Below, piece after piece: positions 17,046-24,904 of a stretch of DNA of 64,000 bases. The DNA comes from Phycisphaerae bacterium (GTDB taxonomy: Bacteria; Planctomycetota; Phycisphaerae; UBA1845; UTPLA1): assembly GCA_035275405.1 (NCBI GenBank), contig DATEMU010000003.1, positions 248,001-312,000 of the forward strand. The letters are read 5' to 3'. Made by a program: the position numbers and the translations under genes. Below the pieces are notes generated by a model. The model worked only from the letters and a program-made list of their open reading frames with translations, ran no database searches and had not been told where the DNA came from. Every line of letters begins with the position of its first letter. Within the stretch, counting starts at the first letter, position 1.

Positions 17046-17987
17046 ATGGATTGTATCGCGGTAATCAATCAGAAGGGCGGCGTCGGCAAGACCTCCACCA
17101 GCGTCAACCTCGGCGTGGCGCTCGGTCAGCGCGGTCGCAGGATGCTGCTGATCGACCTGGACCCCCAGGGGCACCTGACGACGCACCTGGGGTTGGACAG
17201 CCAGGCCAAGGGCGCCGGGGTCTATGAGGTGCTGACGGGCAGCCTGCCGCTGCAATCGGCCATACACGTTCACGGTCCGACAATCAGCGTGGTTCCGGCG
17301 CAAATTGATCTGGCAGCGGCCGAAGTGGAGTTGGTGTCGGTCGTTGGTCGGGAGGTGATCCTGCGGGATTGCCTTTCAAGTCTTCACGACGAATACGATC
17401 TGGCGATCATCGATTGTCCGCCTTCCCTGGGAATCCTGACTCTGAACGCACTCAGCGCGGCGTCGCACGTCCTGGTTCCACTGCAACCGCACTTCCTGGC
17501 CCTACAGGGCGTCGGCAAGCTTCTGGAGACGATTCGCCTGGTCGCCCATCGGATCAACCCGCCGCTGCGCGTCGCCGGGATGGTCATGTGCATGTACGAG
17601 AGCGGGACCCGCCTGGCGGGGGAGGTGATCGACGACCTGAACGCCTATCTGGAGTCGTCGCGGCAATCGGCGGTGCCCTGGCGCGACGCCAGGATCCTTC
17701 AGTCGAAGATTCGACGAAATGTGAAACTCGCGGAGTGCCCCAGCTACGGACAATCGATTTTCGAATACGCGCCGCGCAGCAACGGGGCCATCGATTATCT
17801 GGCCCTGGCCGATGAAATCCTGGCGCTGCTCGGCGGCGTCGCGCCCGATGCGGCGAGTGAAGAGAAGGACATTGCCAGGATAGCGACGATGGCGCGAGCG
17901 CCGATCGCGGATCGCGTCGCAGCGGCGGCCGATTCGAGGGTGGTTCCAACTCCATCTGTCGAACCGGTTCCCGCGGCTACGTCCTAG
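17046..17987 (+). CDS. ParA/Soj-family ATPase, orphan
   Basis: 313 residues. Deviant Walker A KGGVGKTS (10-17) with the signature Lys, LLIDLDPQGH (34-43) and IIDCPPSLG as Walker B. These are the features of ParA ATPases that position DNA or large complexes by dimer-dependent surface binding. No parB lies next to it and no parS-like inverted repeats were noticed. It instead leads a block of surface-polysaccharide genes, so positioning of an export or assembly machine is a reasonable inference. The C-terminal 50 residues are Ala/Pro-rich and probably unstructured. No good ribosome site precedes ATG 17046. Confidence 0.85.
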   Translation: MDCIAVINQKGGVGKTSTSVNLGVALGQRGRRMLLIDLDPQGHLTTHLGLDSQAKGAGVYEVLTGSLPLQSAIHVHGPTISVVPAQIDLAAAEVELVSVVGREVILRDCLSSLHDEYDLAIIDCPPSLGILTLNALSAASHVLVPLQPHFLALQGVGKLLETIRLVAHRINPPLRVAGMVMCMYESGTRLAGEVIDDLNAYLESSRQSAVPWRDARILQSKIRRNVKLAECPSYGQSIFEYAPRSNGAIDYLALADEILALLGGVAPDAASEEKDIARIATMARAPIADRVAAAADSRVVPTPSVEPVPAATS

Positions 17988-18034
17988 ACGCGGTCCGAAA
18001 TATTTGGAGAGATCGGCGCCCATCGGAGTCCCTT

Positions 18035-18403
18035 CTGCTACGTTTCCGCCAAGGTATCCGCACTTTTGTCACGGGCGGCGGGATCGTCGCCGCGTTCATC
18101 ACCACTCATTTGCCTCCGGCGGCCGGTCCGGACATTCCGCTTGTCGACGATAAGGTTTTGCATTTTCTGGGGTTTACCGTTTTGGGGGCTCTTCTGGTCT
18201 GGCGACTCGGCCGTCACCCTCGTCGCCCGACGGTGCGGAACTTGCTGCCGTGGTATTTGGCGCTCATCTTGTATGGAGCGTTCGATGAAATAACGCAGCC
18301 GCCCTTTGGACGAGACTGTGAATTCCTCGATTGGCTGGCGGATTGCTGCGGCGCCGCCGTGGGCGTCGCGCTGGGGGCGATGGCCACCGGCCGGCCGCAA
18401 TGA
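18035..18403 (+). CDS. VanZ-family membrane protein, apparent CTG start
   Basis: Small VanZ-like protein with conserved DDKVLHFLGF and the acidic pair in GAFDEITQ, followed by RDCEFLDWLADCCGAAVG (the usual VanZ block with an Asp before the last helix). The frame has no ATG, GTG or TTG upstream of TTG 18110. Starting there would cut off a hydrophobic segment (about 15 residues) that looks like the first VanZ helix. CTG 18035 has GGAG 6 bases upstream and restores it. If initiation is at 18110 the protein is 97 residues instead of 122. It follows parA by 47 bp. VanZ proteins often sit in polysaccharide or exosortase loci; their biochemical role is unclear. Confidence 0.75.
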   Translation: MLRFRQGIRTFVTGGGIVAAFITTHLPPAAGPDIPLVDDKVLHFLGFTVLGALLVWRLGRHPRRPTVRNLLPWYLALILYGAFDEITQPPFGRDCEFLDWLADCCGAAVGVALGAMATGRPQ

Positions 18404-18412
18404 GGATCCGAC

Positions 18413-19438
18413 GTGAGCCGTACCGCTTGGATTGAGATCCGCCCCTTGCTGATAGCGGCCCTGTTCCTGCTCGGCGCGGTGGGATGCCGGCCGGGGGGCG
18501 AGCGCCCGCCGCGTCGCGATCGGATCGTTCGCATCGTCGTGATCGGGGAGGCCGAAGACGAGCCAACGTGGGCCGTGGTGCAGGCGACCGCCGCGGCCTT
18601 TGTGCGGAACAATCCCCTTACGCACGTCGTCACCCGCGCCCCGCGCACGGCATCGCCCAGCGCGCAACAGGACTTGCTGCGGGCGCTCGAACAGGAAGAG
18701 ATCGACGCGGCGTGTATCCACCCGATCGATTCCGCCTCATTGCGCGAGATGATCGACGTACTTTCGCAGCGCGGCTTGCCGATTGTTGTTTTCGGCCGGG
18801 ACGTGCACACCTCCAAGCGGGGATCGTATTGCGGTCCATCGGATTTTGAGATCGGCCAGAAATCGGTCGAGGCCGCGATTCGGGTCCTGGCTCATCGCGC
18901 CAAATCGATCATCCTGCTGCACGGCGGTCTGGACTTGGAAGATCGCTCAAAACGCTACTACGGGTTCAAACAGGGCCTGTCGCAGACGACGGGGGTTACC
19001 CTGCTTCGCGAGGTGGATTGCCAGGGCGATCCCTTCACTTCGGTTCGATTGGTTCGCATCGAGTCGCGGCGCTATCCGCGGGCGGGATGCTGGGTGTTCC
19101 TGGATGATTGGCCGCTTCGCGCTCTCCGAGATGATGAGCCGTTACTATCGTTGGGGGCGACGTTCGTTCTGTGCCATGGCAGCCCTCGATACTTTGAGCG
19201 GCTGCGCGACGGCGAGGTCCAGGCGATGATCGGCTACGATTATCAAAAAGCGGTCAGCGAGAGCCTGCTCGCGGCGATGCGCATGGTCGAGGATCGTACC
19301 GGGGGGTTTTCCCCGGTCGTGGATGTGCCGGTCGAGATCGTCACGGCCGAGCAGCTGCCGGACTACGAGGCCCGTTGGAAAGCATGGCAACGAGGCGAGC
19401 CGTCGCCTCAACGTCAGACCGAACCCTCCGGGAAATGA
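18413..19438 (+). CDS. Periplasmic sugar-binding-like lipoprotein
   Basis: 341 residues. The lipoprotein signal ends at LLGAVGC (Cys25). The rest resembles the type I periplasmic binding proteins of the ribose/galactose group: two Rossmann-like lobes, a middle segment ACIHPIDSASLREMI, and SILLHGG-like hinge motifs. GTG 18413 has GAGG about 9 bases upstream and is 9 bp after the vanZ stop, so the genes are likely coupled. No matching ABC permease is nearby, which suggests a sensing role or capture for another transporter. Confidence 0.75.
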   Translation: MSRTAWIEIRPLLIAALFLLGAVGCRPGGERPPRRDRIVRIVVIGEAEDEPTWAVVQATAAAFVRNNPLTHVVTRAPRTASPSAQQDLLRALEQEEIDAACIHPIDSASLREMIDVLSQRGLPIVVFGRDVHTSKRGSYCGPSDFEIGQKSVEAAIRVLAHRAKSIILLHGGLDLEDRSKRYYGFKQGLSQTTGVTLLREVDCQGDPFTSVRLVRIESRRYPRAGCWVFLDDWPLRALRDDEPLLSLGATFVLCHGSPRYFERLRDGEVQAMIGYDYQKAVSESLLAAMRMVEDRTGGFSPVVDVPVEIVTAEQLPDYEARWKAWQRGEPSPQRQTEPSGK

Positions 19439-19457
19439 GCAGGACGGAGCAGCGTCC

Positions 19458-20945
19458 TTACCGTCCACCCCTAAAAAACGTTCCAAGCGTGCGCAGGAGA
19501 ATGATCAAGTCCAGCTCCAGCGAAATATGCTTCACGTAATAGAGATCGAGCTGGAGCTTCCGGCGGGCGTCGGCGACGGTCGCGCCGTACGGGTAGTTGA
19601 TCTGGGCCCATCCGGTCAGACCGGGCTTGATCAAATGGCGCTCGTCAAAGAACGGAATGACCGCGGAGAGTGGGCGGACGAACTCGGGGCGTTCGGGGCG
19701 CGGTCCGACGACGGACATGTCGCCTCGGAGGATATTCCACAATTGCGGTAGTTCGTCGAGGCGCGAGCGACGCAGGCGGCGGCCGATCGACGTTGCCCGG
19801 GGATCATTCAACGTGGCCCAGGCAGTTCCGGCGTCCTCGGCGCTGGTGGCCATGGTTCGGAACTTGTAAAGGGTAAACAGGCGGCCCCCGCGCCCGACGC
19901 GCGTCTGCGAATACAAAATCGGCCCGCGATTCTCAAAGCGCAGGAGACCCGCGACGAGAATGAAGGCCGGGGCGGAGAGGACCAGGGCGACGACGGCGAC
20001 AAAGACGTCGAAGATGCGCTTGGCGACGGCGTGCTCACGGCGGTGGCCCTTCAAATCGGCCGAAAGAAACCAGCTCGGAGAGATGTGCGAAACCGGAACC
20101 TCTCCGTAAGTCGTCTCGTAGAATGTGGTTTCATCCGTGACTCGGCAGCCCAGTCGCAGGCAGGCCAGGGCGGCCTTCTGGTATTCGGGGATCGCGGCGG
20201 CGCTTTGGGCGACGACGACCTCCGCCACCTCATGGCGGCGTACGAGATTCTCGACTTCCGACAGGGCCCCGACGACCGGGATATCTCCCGCTCCGCGACG
20301 GTTTGCCTCGTCGCGTTCGGGCACGACGACGCCGACCAGACGATAACCCGGGATGGACTGCCGCCGCACCGATCGGATGATGGCCCCGGTAAGAGGTCCC
20401 TGGCCGACGACGAGCAGGCCTCGTCGGACGCCCTGCAGCGCGTAATGGCAGATGAGCCGGAATGAGGTCGCTCCGACCAGATAGAACAGCGTCCCGCACA
20501 AGGCGGCGCGACGGCTCATGTTCGAATACATGAACAGGTGCATCACGAGCCATGTCGACGTCATCGCCAACGTGACCGTCAGGAGACAGCGAACCGCGAT
20601 CCGCGATCGGGACCAGAGCGTCGTCGGCTCGTAGAGGCCGAAGATGCACCCTGCCAGGACGACGGCGCTGGCCAGAACGATGTTTGCCAGGGCGATGCTG
20701 TAGTCCGAGAGGATCGAACCCTCAATGGTCCACCACACGAAGAGGCGATTTCCGAGAATTGTGCCGCCACAGACGATGGCCACGTCGATCGCCATCCACG
20801 CCGCCCGCGGAAGGTGCAGGAGCGATCCGCCAATCAGGTCCAATCCCGACCGACGTGCGGAAATCCGGGGAGCGGCCGGGACCGGAACCGGCGACAATCG
20901 AGCGGGAATCGCGAGATCAAAACTGAGGATGGACTGGGATGACAA
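19458..20945 (-). CDS. Polyprenyl-phosphate sugar-1-phosphate transferase for exopolysaccharide
   Basis: Integral membrane enzyme that starts glycan synthesis by loading a sugar phosphate onto undecaprenyl phosphate. Four to five N-terminal helices, a soluble nucleotide-binding-like domain in the middle (VVGQGPLTG), and the C-terminal bacterial sugar transferase domain: KRIFDV, GRGGRLFTLYKFRTM, LRRSRLDELPQLWNIL, GDMSVVGPRPERPEF, KPGLTGWAQI. Start: TTG 20945 has GGAGAAAGG about 7 bases upstream; ATG 21059 or a still earlier start would add residues unlike the family and run into the region upstream of the divergent lipoprotein gene. About 495 residues. It converges with the binding-protein gene (19-bp gap). 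Confidence 0.9.
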   Translation of the reverse strand: MSSQSILSFDLAIPARLSPVPVPAAPRISARRSGLDLIGGSLLHLPRAAWMAIDVAIVCGGTILGNRLFVWWTIEGSILSDYSIALANIVLASAVVLAGCIFGLYEPTTLWSRSRIAVRCLLTVTLAMTSTWLVMHLFMYSNMSRRAALCGTLFYLVGATSFRLICHYALQGVRRGLLVVGQGPLTGAIIRSVRRQSIPGYRLVGVVVPERDEANRRGAGDIPVVGALSEVENLVRRHEVAEVVVAQSAAAIPEYQKAALACLRLGCRVTDETTFYETTYGEVPVSHISPSWFLSADLKGHRREHAVAKRIFDVFVAVVALVLSAPAFILVAGLLRFENRGPILYSQTRVGRGGRLFTLYKFRTMATSAEDAGTAWATLNDPRATSIGRRLRRSRLDELPQLWNILRGDMSVVGPRPERPEFVRPLSAVIPFFDERHLIKPGLTGWAQINYPYGATVADARRKLQLDLYYVKHISLELDLIILLRTLGTFFRGGR

Positions 20946-21173
20946 CGGTGGGCCTTTCTCCGGCGGTTTCTGACGTACATGGGTATCGGACGCACCTTGA
21001 CGGGAATTGAGTCCCGATTGGGATTCGTCATATGGGACGTGGGCGGGGACCCGTTCCATCTGGCAAAAGCGGCGCAGCGATTCGGACGCAAGCGGAGGGG
21101 ACCGACCTCCGATAAGCCAACGGGACGTGACGGACATGTCTCGACGCAACTATTGGTGATCCGAAGAAACGCT

Positions 21174-22004
21174 ATGAAATGCCGGCGTCTGAACAACTTC
21201 CCGCGCTATTTGCCTCTGAAAATCATCGGCGGGTGGCTGGTAGCGTTTATTGTCCTCGCGGCAGCGTCAAGCGGCGGCTGTACGTCACACGCGTGCATGG
21301 ACGAATTTTCGGTGGAGTTGGATACCGTCTCGCTCGGTCCTGAAGACCTGGGAGCGACGAGCGAACAGTTCGCGATCGGCGGCCGCCATATCGATGCATC
21401 GCCTTCCACGGGTCGATTCCCCGCCGGGTTGGCGGTTGCCAAGGTGGTTTCAAGGGCGGACGGCGCTGCGACGAGGAACCTTCGAATCTCGGAGATGCCC
21501 ACGGACCAAGTTGCCTATTGGAACGGCCTTCTCGATTCTTTGCCGCCGGTACGCGAAGTGGCGGTTCTGAAAGGCCAGGGACTCGATCCGCGGGGCACGG
21601 CGTGGAGCGAGATATTGCGGGAAGCGGCGCGAATCGATTGTCGTCTGTGCCTGATCTACGGTCGGTGGGAGCGAGGGGAGGGCGACGCGGATTTGATCGG
21701 GGTGCTGTGCGATGCGCGCGAATCCCGCACGCTGAGCGCCTTCCGGGTTCCCATCGTATTTGACGACGTACGCTATGACGACGAGCAAGACCGACGGCCC
21801 CCCGAAGGAGTCCTTTCGCCAGCGGAATATGATGCCGAGGCCGAGCTTCGAGGGCTGGTCCGAGATGCAGTCTGGGATCTGGCGAAGCGCGACGAGCCGA
21901 CAACGACCACGCAACCCAGCCCCTGGCAGACCGACGACTGGCTCTCCCCGCGCGACGATCGTTTGATCATTGAAGTTCAGCCGACCTTCCAGCGCGGGCC
22001 ATGA
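21174..22004 (+). CDS. Lipoprotein of unknown function, coupled to the double-VanZ gene
   Basis: 276 residues. An N-terminal basic segment and hydrophobic core (GGWLVAFIVLAAASSGGC) look like a lipoprotein signal. The mature part has a mixed alpha/beta look (for example DCRLCLIYGRWERGEGDADL) but no family that I recognise. ATG 21174 was chosen because it gives the signal peptide; the frame is open further upstream to 20979. Its stop overlaps the ATG of the next gene (ATGA), so the two products are probably made in fixed ratio and may act together at the envelope. Confidence 0.65.
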   Translation: MKCRRLNNFPRYLPLKIIGGWLVAFIVLAAASSGGCTSHACMDEFSVELDTVSLGPEDLGATSEQFAIGGRHIDASPSTGRFPAGLAVAKVVSRADGAATRNLRISEMPTDQVAYWNGLLDSLPPVREVAVLKGQGLDPRGTAWSEILREAARIDCRLCLIYGRWERGEGDADLIGVLCDARESRTLSAFRVPIVFDDVRYDDEQDRRPPEGVLSPAEYDAEAELRGLVRDAVWDLAKRDEPTTTTQPSPWQTDDWLSPRDDRLIIEVQPTFQRGP

Positions 22005-23626
22005 TCACGACCCAGTTCGCCAAACCATCGATCCGGCATGCCGACGCCAACGCCACTCCTGCAAGCGGCTCCGAATTCCTGCGCCGGGAGGCGACGTCGC
22101 TCCTGGGATACACGTTGTTCCTCATCTATCTGTCCCTCGTCCCGTTCGATCTGGACATTCGATCCCCGGCGGCGACGACTGGGAGCACTCTGTTTGGTCT
22201 GCGGGCGGCGCAAATCAGTTTGCCGGACATTGCTGCGAATATTGCGTTTTATCTGCCCTTTGGGGCCATATGGTTCCATCTGCTGCGCCAACGGGGTCGT
22301 TCCCGGGCGTCGGCGGGGCTGTGGACGACGATCGTCTGCACCTCTCTCAGTGTGGCGATTGAACAGGCGCAGCGGTTATTTCCCTCCCGCGTCGGGTCCT
22401 GGGTGGATGTGAGTTCAAACCTCGTGGGGGCGCTACTCGGCGTCGGGATTTTGTGGCTTGGGGAGGATGCCATCCGCCGGGCCGCGGGACGAACCCGGGA
22501 GTTGGCGGCACGCCGTTGGTGGCTGGTCGTCAGCCGCGCGTTTGTCGTCATCGTACTGTTGGTTCAACTTCGACCGTTCGATCCGGTCATCGATCCTCAT
22601 CATGCTGCGGCGTCGGCGCTGCGGCGAACCGACGCCAGGCCATGGGCGCGATGGCAGGAATTGGAAACCAGGGTGAAGGCCCACCATCCAGGGAACCCCG
22701 AAGTGGCGGCAATGCAACTGTCTCGCTCGCGATGGGAATACGGCCTGGATCGCGTCGTCGATGTCGCGTTGTATGCCGCGGTCGCCGCGTTGTTCATCGT
22801 GGGAAGATCGCGCAACGGCTCCATTGCCCTTGGACACTACATTATGGCCGGGTTGGTCAGTGTCGGTCTGGCGGCCGTCGCCACCGGGGCACGGGTCTTT
22901 CTCATTTCTCACGGCCTGGACACGTTGCAGATCGCTTGCGGCCTCGTCGGGTGGCCGATCGGCTGCTTCTTCGGATGGGCGTGGGCGCGGCGCGTCACGT
23001 CCCGTTCCGATGCCGCCGTTGTGACGCGAACAGGGCCGCCTCCCGTGACATGGCAGCGCGGGTTGGCGTGCGTTGGAATTGCAATGGTTATCCTCTACGA
23101 GATCGTGCCCTTTGATTTCAGTAAAAACTCGCCCGCCGGTCTCCTTGCGCATGCAAACGTCTCGGTCGTGCCTTTCGCTGCCCACAGGGAGTGCCGCATC
23201 AATCAAGCCCTCTACGATCTGAGCGGCGACGGATTACGGTACGCCATCGTCGGCATGGGGCTGGCGATGCTTCTCCGAATCGGGCATCGCCGCCGCGAGA
23301 CGCGGGTTTGCGTCGCTCTTGCGATGCTGATTTGCGCCGTCTTGGAGACGCTCCACCTATGGATGCCCAGCCGGTTCACCGATGTGACGACGCTCGCGAT
23401 GGCGGCGGCGGGATCGTTTGCGGGGGTCGCAGTCCTTCAATGGGCACAAGGGCTATATGCTCGGCTGGCGACCGTCGTCGCGGCGGACCCGCTTACGTCG
23501 CAGTTGATGGAAGGTGCGACCTACCAGCCGTTGCCGGCGCCGGCGGCCCGATCGGAGATTCGCCGAGGCGAACCACGTGCCGGTACTTCCCCGAAGGATC
23601 CGGCTCGATCCACTCCACGACGTTGA
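22001..23626 (+). CDS. Double VanZ-domain membrane protein
   Basis: 541 residues with two VanZ-like units. The first: LVPFDLD near residue 50, DIAANIAFYLPFG, and IEQAQRLFPSRVGSWVDVSS. The second begins near residue 365 (ILYEIVPFDF, ALYDLSGDGLRYAIVG, ETLHLWMPSRFTDVTTLA). The units are joined by further membrane helices. The ATGA overlap with the lipoprotein gene indicates translational coupling. The last 134 bp overlap, on the opposite strand, the 3' end of the PaaK-like gene. VanZ pairs within one polypeptide occur in surface glycan loci; function inferred only from context. Confidence 0.85.
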   Translation: MITTQFAKPSIRHADANATPASGSEFLRREATSLLGYTLFLIYLSLVPFDLDIRSPAATTGSTLFGLRAAQISLPDIAANIAFYLPFGAIWFHLLRQRGRSRASAGLWTTIVCTSLSVAIEQAQRLFPSRVGSWVDVSSNLVGALLGVGILWLGEDAIRRAAGRTRELAARRWWLVVSRAFVVIVLLVQLRPFDPVIDPHHAAASALRRTDARPWARWQELETRVKAHHPGNPEVAAMQLSRSRWEYGLDRVVDVALYAAVAALFIVGRSRNGSIALGHYIMAGLVSVGLAAVATGARVFLISHGLDTLQIACGLVGWPIGCFFGWAWARRVTSRSDAAVVTRTGPPPVTWQRGLACVGIAMVILYEIVPFDFSKNSPAGLLAHANVSVVPFAAHRECRINQALYDLSGDGLRYAIVGMGLAMLLRIGHRRRETRVCVALAMLICAVLETLHLWMPSRFTDVTTLAMAAAGSFAGVAVLQWAQGLYARLATVVAADPLTSQLMEGATYQPLPAPAARSEIRRGEPRAGTSPKDPARSTPRR

Positions 23627-24896
23627 GGTGGACGGAGATATCTCCGCCGATTCTCTTCTTGAGTTGCCTGACAATGGACCCGCGCTCGGCTTCCGTCAGC
23701 TCGCGCCGCAGGACCACCACCACGTCGAGATCGAGATTCGGCCGCTGGGCGATCCTGAATTCCCGGATCGCCGGAACTTCGCGCAAGACGTAGATCACCG
23801 ACAAGCCGTGGGCGTGGCCCCCGTCGGCGGTGCGCAGCATGTCCGTCTTCCGTCCTTCGATGGCAGACAGAGTTTCAAGCCCGCGGCCGCAAGGACAAGG
23901 CTCGCCGGTGCGGCGGGCCATGTCGCCCGTTCGATAGCGAATGAAAGGCATTCCCAGCGCGTCGAGGTGCGTGATGGTGATTTCGCCACAATCCCCCGTG
24001 TTCGTGGGGCGACCCGCCGCGTCGAGCAATTCAACAATGTGGCTCTCCATCGTGACGTGGTAGGCCCCCAGGGGGCATTGGTGGGCGATAAAGCCGCCCT
24101 CACGCGAGCCGTAGCCGTCCGCCACGGGAACGGAGACCGACTCTTCGAGGACTGCCCGGTCGGCGCGATCAAACACCTCACCGGTGACGAAGACCGCGCG
24201 AAGAGAGGGTGCGCGGATCGGCCGACCGGTCTCCCGTGCAAATCGAAAGAGCCGTGCGAGGCTGCTGGGGTATCCAAACAAGTGGACCGGATCGAAGGAT
24301 TCCAGCTCGCCCAAATAGCGGGACATCGTTCGGGGCGTCATGTTGAACGCGTCGAGGAGGCGGTGATTGGCGAGGCGATCGCGAAGGGCGCGGAGGCGGT
24401 CCTGCGCGGTGAGTTCGACCGGGGAACCCCAGAGATAGAGTTCGCGCCGGCCGAGGTCGATGCCGAACCAGCGGCGGGTACGGGCCCGGGCGGCCTGATC
24501 GGAGGCCTGGCGGGGCCGATCCATCATGAATGAAAGCGGCGAGCCGGTGGACCCGCCGGTGGAATAGGGAAAGAGGCCGCCGGGAGTTTTGGGGTCCGCC
24601 ATCTCGTGGGCGTGTTCCGTGATTTGAGTCTTGGTGAGCGGGGGCAGGCGAGCGAAGTCGTCCAGGCGGGCGCGGGCAGGGTCGATTCCGGCCTCATCTA
24701 AACGCCGGCGATAAAAAGCCGATCGCCTGTGGGTATGGATCAGAAGGCGGCGCAGTTTGGCTTCCTGGAGACCCTGGAGATGACGGTGCGACCACCATTG
24801 CGACTGCTCCAACTGCCAGAGGTAGCGGAGTGTTCCCCGGCCGAGCAGCCTTTCGTGTGCGGGGAGGATCAGATGTTTGACAATGGAAGGACTCAT
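23493..24896 (-). CDS. PaaK/CapK-like adenylate-forming enzyme
   Basis: 467 residues of the phenylacetate-CoA ligase branch. YSTGGSTGSP is the phosphate-binding loop, DGYGSREGG the adenylate-binding motif, and RYRTGDMARR the hinge region. A CPCGRG cluster, common in PaaK relatives, follows. CapK-type members lie in capsule loci and probably activate a carboxylic acid for transfer to a sugar. ATG 24896 lies 8 bp after the asparagine synthetase stop, so the two form an operon. Substrate unknown. Confidence 0.85.
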   Translation of the reverse strand: MSPSIVKHLILPAHERLLGRGTLRYLWQLEQSQWWSHRHLQGLQEAKLRRLLIHTHRRSAFYRRRLDEAGIDPARARLDDFARLPPLTKTQITEHAHEMADPKTPGGLFPYSTGGSTGSPLSFMMDRPRQASDQAARARTRRWFGIDLGRRELYLWGSPVELTAQDRLRALRDRLANHRLLDAFNMTPRTMSRYLGELESFDPVHLFGYPSSLARLFRFARETGRPIRAPSLRAVFVTGEVFDRADRAVLEESVSVPVADGYGSREGGFIAHQCPLGAYHVTMESHIVELLDAAGRPTNTGDCGEITITHLDALGMPFIRYRTGDMARRTGEPCPCGRGLETLSAIEGRKTDMLRTADGGHAHGLSVIYVLREVPAIREFRIAQRPNLDLDVVVVLRRELTEAERGSIVRQLKKRIGGDISVHLNVVEWIEPDPSGKYRHVVRLGESPIGPPAPATAGRSHLPSTAT

Positions 24897-24904
24897 CAAT
24901 TTGA

